44,350 nt of DNA, from positions 1-44,350 of the forward strand of contig JAFTDL010000252.1 in NCBI GenBank assembly GCA_017454215.1, in the 5' to 3' direction. Under the pieces are notes generated by a model, which saw only the letters and a list, made by a program, of their open reading frames with translations, did not search any database and was not told the DNA's origin. Numbering within the stretch: the stretch's first letter is position 1; each line of letters begins with the position of its first letter. A program made the position numbers and the translations under genes. This stretch comes from Lentisphaeria bacterium (lineage in GTDB: Bacteria > Verrucomicrobiota > Lentisphaeria > Victivallales > Victivallaceae). Below are positions 40,585 through 44,350 of this stretch, one piece after another.

Positions 40585-43137
40585 CTATTGGGGCCAGCAC
40601 ATGAAGCCGGGGACGCTGTTGTCCCATTCGGTGCCCGCGGCCTTGATGCGCGCCGTGATGCCGAAACGGCCGGAGTGACCGCAGACGACCTGACAGCCGT
40701 AGAGGTAGTCTCCGTTGCCCCGGTTCTCGAGCTTCTTCATGGTGACCGACTGGCTGTTGACGATGTCGTTGTGGGCGTCGACAGCGCCCAGATAGGCTTC
40801 GACGTCAACGGCTTCGGGAGCGAGTCCGCCCAGATTGACGGTCACGGTGATGTCGAGTTTGTCGCCCACGTGGACATTGCTGAGGGCGTCTCCGGCGACC
40901 ACCGGCGGATCGATCCGCAGTTTGCCGTTGGAGATGTTGGCGACCAGCTCCTTTTTCTGCTGGACGAGGAACCGGGCGTACTCGGCGTTGTTGGCGGTCA
41001 GTTTCTCGTAGGTCTTCGCGGCGGGCGAGTAAAATTCGCGGTCGTACTGGCTGACCATGCGCTGACTGGAGAACTCTCCCAGTCCGGTGGCGATGGATTC
41101 CTTCATGTATCTGATCCAGCGCACGGGCAGATCGCCGCCGCTGCGGTCGTAGAAGCAGGGGATGATCTCCTGCTCCAGCAGATTGAAGAGCTGCTGAGAG
41201 TCGTAGTTGTCGCGGTCCTCGTCGTCGGTGTAGTAGTCGCTGCTGCCGATGGCCCAGCCGTTGGCGCCGTTGTAGGCCTCGGCCCACCAGCCGTCGAGGA
41301 TGCTGCAGTTGACTACGCCGTTGATGGCCGCCTTCATGCCGCTGGTGCCGCTGGCTTCCTGAGGACGGCGCGGCGTGTTGAGCCACACGTCCACGCCCTG
41401 GACCAGATAGCGCGCCATGCCGATGTCGTAGTTTTCGAGGAAGAGCAGCCGGTGCTGGATGTTCTCGTTCTGCGCGAACTGGATCAGTTCCTTGATGAGC
41501 TGCTTGCCGTCGTTGTCGGCGGGATGGGCCTTGCCCGCGAAGATGAACTGCACGGGGCGGGTGTTGTCGCGCAGGAGCCGCAGCAGACGCTGACGGTCGC
41601 GGAGCAGAAGCGTGCCGCGCTTGTAGGTGGCGAAGCGGCGCGCGAAACCGATGGTCAGGATATCCGTCTGGAGAAGGGAAATGCGCTGACGCGACGAACC
41701 GTCCTCGCCGTCGGTGAGGTAGCGGAAGTTGTTCTGCGCCCAGCGCCGGGCGTGGAGGATCAGGGCCTGACGGCAGAGTTCATGGGTCATCCACAGCTCC
41801 TCGTCGGGGATCGCTTCCAGACCGGAACGCAGCTGCCGCGCATCGGGATTCTGGGCCCAGGTGTGCACGAGGTAGCGGTCGAAAAGATCGCCGATCCTGT
41901 TGGAGACCCACGATTTGATGTGCACGCCGTTGGTGATGTGCCGGATCGGTATCTCGGCCACGGAGCGGCCGGGCCACAGGTGCTTCCACATCTGGCGGGC
42001 GACCTCGCCGTGAAGTCTGCTCACGCCGTTGCTGTAGTTTGCTGCCAGCCGCAGTCCGAAGACGGTCATGGACATTTCGCCGGAACGGCCCCGTTCGCCG
42101 ATGGGAATGCCCCAGCGTATGATCCGTTCGAGGTCGAGTTTCGCTTCGGAAGCGAAGTTGGCCAGATAGGGCCGCAGCATGTTGATGTCGAAGACCTCGT
42201 TGCCGGCGGGCACGGGGGTGTGCGTGGTGAAGATGTTGGAACGCCAGACCACCTCGAGCGCGGTGTCCGGATCGTAGTTGCGGTTGTTGACGTAGTGGGA
42301 GATGCGCGCCAGAGAGAGGAACCCCGCATGGCCCTCGTTCATGTGGCAGACCGCCGGATCGCAGCCCAGCGCCAGCAGCGCCTTGACGCCGCCGATGCCC
42401 AGCAGCAGCTCCTGATGCAGACGCATGCGTTTGTCGCCGCCGTAGAGCCGCCAGGTGACCTCGCGCAGATCGGGCGGATTCTGGGGCAGTTCGGTATCGA
42501 GCAGCACCAGCGGCACGTTGCCTACCCAGAGGATCCACACCGCCGCGGCGATCTCGCGGTCGTTGAGTTTTATGGTGATGGTGATCTCCTTGCCGTCGGG
42601 GGTGCATCCCCGCACGAGGGGCAGATCCTGGATTTCGGAAATGGGATAGTGCTCGATCTGCCAGCCGGTGCGGTCGAGGACCTGCATGAAGTAGCCCTGA
42701 CGGTAGAGCAGGCCCACCGCCACGAGGGGAAGTTTCAGGTCGCTGGCGGCCTTGAGATGATCGCCGGCCAGAACGCCCAGACCGCCGGAGAAGATGCGGA
42801 TGCTTTCATGAATGCCGAATTCCAGCGAGAAATAGGCCGTCTTGCGTCCGGAAAAGGGGATGCAGTTCTCCATGCTCCGTTCGTATTCGGCCTTCACGGC
42901 GTGGAGCCGGCGCAGATAGCCCACGTCGCGGGCCAGCTCTTCGAGTCTCTCCTGCGGCACCTTGCGCAGAAAGGCTTTTGCGGTGCCCCGCAGTTCCCGC
43001 CACAAGGTGGGATTGATGCGCATGAAAAGCTCGATGGCGTTCTGATGCCAGCACCACCAGATGTTGTCCACCAGGACTTCCAGAAATTTGAGTTCCTCCG
43101 GAATACGCGGAGCCACGTTGTAAAGCTGAAGATTCAT
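40585..43137 (-). CDS. glgP: Alpha-glucan (glycogen) phosphorylase, GT35
   Basis: This encodes 850 residues from ATG 43137; an in-frame GTG at 43149 would add four. It releases glucose 1-phosphate from glycogen. The N-terminal DUF3417-like part (PEELKFLEVLVDNIWWCWHQ) puts it in the shorter bacterial alpha-glucan phosphorylase type (TIGR02094) rather than the E. coli GlgP type. Motifs: TAYFSLEFGIHESI, NIFTTHTPVPAGNEVF, and EASGTSGMKAAINGVVN around residue 600 with the PLP-binding lysine. The last 120 residues form an extra beta-rich part (DKLDITVTVNLGGLAPEAVD). The ribosome site is weak. A stem-loop-bearing 129-base gap separates it from the CBM48 gene. Confidence 0.95.
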   Translation of the reverse strand: MNLQLYNVAPRIPEELKFLEVLVDNIWWCWHQNAIELFMRINPTLWRELRGTAKAFLRKVPQERLEELARDVGYLRRLHAVKAEYERSMENCIPFSGRKTAYFSLEFGIHESIRIFSGGLGVLAGDHLKAASDLKLPLVAVGLLYRQGYFMQVLDRTGWQIEHYPISEIQDLPLVRGCTPDGKEITITIKLNDREIAAAVWILWVGNVPLVLLDTELPQNPPDLREVTWRLYGGDKRMRLHQELLLGIGGVKALLALGCDPAVCHMNEGHAGFLSLARISHYVNNRNYDPDTALEVVWRSNIFTTHTPVPAGNEVFDINMLRPYLANFASEAKLDLERIIRWGIPIGERGRSGEMSMTVFGLRLAANYSNGVSRLHGEVARQMWKHLWPGRSVAEIPIRHITNGVHIKSWVSNRIGDLFDRYLVHTWAQNPDARQLRSGLEAIPDEELWMTHELCRQALILHARRWAQNNFRYLTDGEDGSSRQRISLLQTDILTIGFARRFATYKRGTLLLRDRQRLLRLLRDNTRPVQFIFAGKAHPADNDGKQLIKELIQFAQNENIQHRLLFLENYDIGMARYLVQGVDVWLNTPRRPQEASGTSGMKAAINGVVNCSILDGWWAEAYNGANGWAIGSSDYYTDDEDRDNYDSQQLFNLLEQEIIPCFYDRSGGDLPVRWIRYMKESIATGLGEFSSQRMVSQYDREFYSPAAKTYEKLTANNAEYARFLVQQKKELVANISNGKLRIDPPVVAGDALSNVHVGDKLDITVTVNLGGLAPEAVDVEAYLGAVDAHNDIVNSQSVTMKKLENRGNGDYLYGCQVVCGHSGRFGITARIKAAGTEWDNSVPGFMCWPQ

Positions 43138-43218
43138 GTTGAAAAACACACCCCGTTTGCTTCTCTTCGCACGGAAACACGGAAAAACGGGACCCGGTCC
43201 GCAGGCCCTTTTTTCCGC

Positions 43219-43233
43219 GGCGGCAGCGCCGCC
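43219..43233 (-). other. Stem-loop between the CBM48 and glgP genes
   Basis: GGCGGC-AGC-GCCGCC (plus-strand view) is a perfect 6-bp stem. On the minus strand it is followed by GCGGAAAAAA, not a U-run, so it is more likely an mRNA processing or stabilising element that separates expression of the CBM48 gene from glgP. Confidence 0.4.
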
Positions 43234-43266
43234 TTCCGTGCCGTTTTGATTGAAATTACGAAAAAA

Positions 43267-43608
43267 TCACTTCCCGTCGACGACCAGAATGCTGTTGAGC
43301 GTGCCGAATTCATTGGGCGTGAAATTCGGATTGGCCGCATCGAGGCACCAGTTGCCGTCGACGACGAATTTGTACTGATACTCGCCGGGAACAAGTTTGA
43401 TCTGGCAGCGGTAGATGCCGTTGTTGTCCTTGTCCCGCATCGCTTTTTCGGGTTTCCACCCGTTGAAAGTCCCGGCGGCGAACACCTGCCTGCCGGGGAT
43501 CCCTTCGTAAACGAGGGTCACCATTCTATACGCAGGTTTCTCTTTTTTGACAGCGGCTTTCTTCTCGGCGGCGACAGCGGCACGAACACTTTTCTTTCTG
43601 CTGTTCAT
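43267..43608 (-). CDS. Stand-alone CBM48 (glycogen-binding) protein
   Basis: This encodes 113 residues. The N-terminal 28 residues are basic and low-complexity (RAAVAAEKKAAVKKEKPA). The rest is one CBM48/AMPK-beta-like domain: RMVTLVYEGIPGRQVFAAG, FNGWKPEKAMRDKDNNGIY, LVPGEYQYKFVVDGNW, DAANPNFTPNEFGTLNSIL. There is no catalytic domain, so it probably binds glycogen and perhaps tethers enzymes or the granule. ATG 43608 is chosen because AGGAGG lies nine bases upstream; the earlier ATG 43617 abuts that site. It is the first gene of the glycogen operon. Confidence 0.85.
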   Translation of the reverse strand: MNSRKKSVRAAVAAEKKAAVKKEKPAYRMVTLVYEGIPGRQVFAAGTFNGWKPEKAMRDKDNNGIYRCQIKLVPGEYQYKFVVDGNWCLDAANPNFTPNEFGTLNSILVVDGK

Positions 43609-43672
43609 CGTTTCCATCCTCCTGTAAAAATTTTCTTCTCTTCCGCGGGCGACGGTCCGTCCTGACGACTTT

Positions 43673-44350
43673 TCATCTTGTTAATATAGTCTCTCCGGGG
43701 GGATTTATCAAGTTCGCTTTGTACACGGGGTGGGTCGGAAACAGCAGATGGGCCTTGTTCCGCAGCGAAGCGGCCAGCGCCGTATCTCCCCTGGCCGCCG
43801 CGATCTTAGCCAGCCGTTCGTACACCGCGGGCCGCCGCGGGTCGCGCCGGAGCGACTCCATGAAAAATCGCTCGGCCCTGTCGATGTCTCCCGCGGCCAT
43901 GCAGTAGTCGCCCATGATGTTGCAGGCGAAAGGATGGCCTTTTCTCAGGGATTCGGTCCGCCGCCACTGGCGCTCGATCAGGTGTCCGCCGGGACGGTTC
44001 CCCGGCGGGGAATTCACCATGTCGCAGAGGGCCGTGTAGGCCGCGTCGCCCTGAAGCTGCCGCAGATTGAGAAACAGCGCTCCGGCTCCCGCCGCCGTCA
44101 GAAAAAGGATGAGGGCGGCCTTCAGGGGAAGAGCCGCCTCTTTTTCGAGAACGGGATCGTCGGGCATGACCGCGATGAAAAGCAGCCCGGCTCCGGCCAT
44201 GCACGCGGGTATCTGCATGCTGATGTCGCAGCAGCAGTGAAGCACGAAGGCGATGCCGCCCCACAGGACGGCGGTCGCCGCCGCGTCGTTTTTTTCGCGG
44301 GTGCGCCACAGCAGGACGAGGGGCAGGAGCAGGGCGCAGGAGGCCATGAG
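43673..44350 (-). CDS. O-antigen-ligase-like membrane protein with TPR C-terminus, partial (cut by right edge)
   Basis: The last 225 residues are seen; the N-terminus lies beyond the right edge. The visible part has membrane segments (about CALLLPLVLLW, AVLWGGIAFVLHCCCDISMQ and ALILFLTAAGAGALF) and then a soluble tail with TPR-like repeats: FACNIMGDYCMAAGDIDRAE, YERLAKIAAARGDTALAASL. The HCCCDISMQIP stretch is in the position of the HSxxDFxxxIP motif of O-antigen ligase/Wzy C-terminal ends, which suggests a WaaL/Wzy-like polymerase or ligase in the inner membrane (inference). The 3' end contains the glycogen-operon promoter. Confidence 0.65.
   Translation of the reverse strand, partial: LMASCALLLPLVLLWRTREKNDAAATAVLWGGIAFVLHCCCDISMQIPACMAGAGLLFIAVMPDDPVLEKEAALPLKAALILFLTAAGAGALFLNLRQLQGDAAYTALCDMVNSPPGNRPGGHLIERQWRRTESLRKGHPFACNIMGDYCMAAGDIDRAERFFMESLRRDPRRPAVYERLAKIAAARGDTALAASLRNKAHLLFPTHPVYKANLINPPGETILTR
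43683..43711 (-). promoter_or_regulatory. Promoter of the glycogen operon
   Basis: Minus strand TTGATA (43711-43706) and TATATT (43688-43683), 17 bases apart, lie inside the 3' end of the upstream membrane-protein gene. Start of transcription near 43675 gives a leader of about 67 bases before the CBM48 gene. Confidence 0.65.

Noticed and set aside
40588-43665. Very long open frame on the plus strand opposite glgP (about 1025 residues)
   Set aside because: It is the antisense of a clear GT35 phosphorylase and the CBM48 gene, with a composition full of Val/Gly/Asp typical of mirror frames in GC-rich genes and no domain motif.

Overview
The window looks like a chromosomal segment of a Lentisphaerae-type bacterium (Victivallis-like; inference). 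The grounds are high GC, prepilin-like proteins starting with an [19 protein letters not shown] core beside large secreted hydrolases, many carbohydrate-linked regulators, and FAD-dependent oxidoreductases, cyclase-like and amidohydrolase genes in sugar loci. I saw no rRNA, tRNA, CRISPR array, insertion sequence or phage gene. Nearly everything is on the minus strand; the clear plus-strand genes are an IclR regulator, an AraC regulator and a small HNH-like zinc protein.

Layout by coordinate. (1) 1-2412: a lone DppB-type permease, a small exported protein and a polytopic membrane protein cut by the left edge, joined by ATGA overlaps. (2) 2798-5379: KDG kinase and KDPG-type aldolase diverging from an IclR regulator, with a palindrome over both promoters. 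(3) 5382-14655: a prepilin-like protein with a 996-aa secreted hydrolase-like protein; a second operon of a lipoprotein hydrolase and two tandem-duplicated alpha/beta hydrolases; and a divergent AraC regulator. The two operons share an 18-bp element at identical distance from their promoters. (4) 14607-27036: ten co-directional genes running from a GntR/LacI hybrid regulator through a GH130 phosphorylase, a second prepilin-like protein, an 1136-aa enzyme with a circularly permuted SGNH domain, a flavoprotein, a cyclase-family protein lacking metal ligands, an acetyltransferase-isomerase fusion, a thioredoxin, an amidohydrolase and an M20 peptidase. An internal promoter precedes the cyclase gene.

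(5) 27037-36000: a long structured leader and HNH-like gene; a TolC lipoprotein - peptide deformylase - membrane protein - Cdc123-like operon; a palindrome-rich intergenic island; a nucleotide-kinase/BON fusion with a clear terminator; a Blc-type lipocalin; a PQ-loop-like membrane protein; and a Gfo/Idh/MocA dehydrogenase. (6) 35260-43711: a glycogen operon ordered CBM48 protein, GlgP, GlgA, eukaryotic-type GlgB, TMTC-like membrane glycosyltransferase. (7) The right edge cuts an O-antigen-ligase-like TPR membrane protein.

The working picture is a glycan specialist: secreted or surface enzymes cut glycans, GH130 and the KDG/KDPG branch feed central metabolism, and surplus is stored as glycogen. 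The parts most worth following up are the shared AraC-linked promoter element, the repeated pairing of prepilin-like proteins with hydrolases, the permuted SGNH domain and two unusual gene fusions. All functional calls rest on motif reading by eye; no database search was run.
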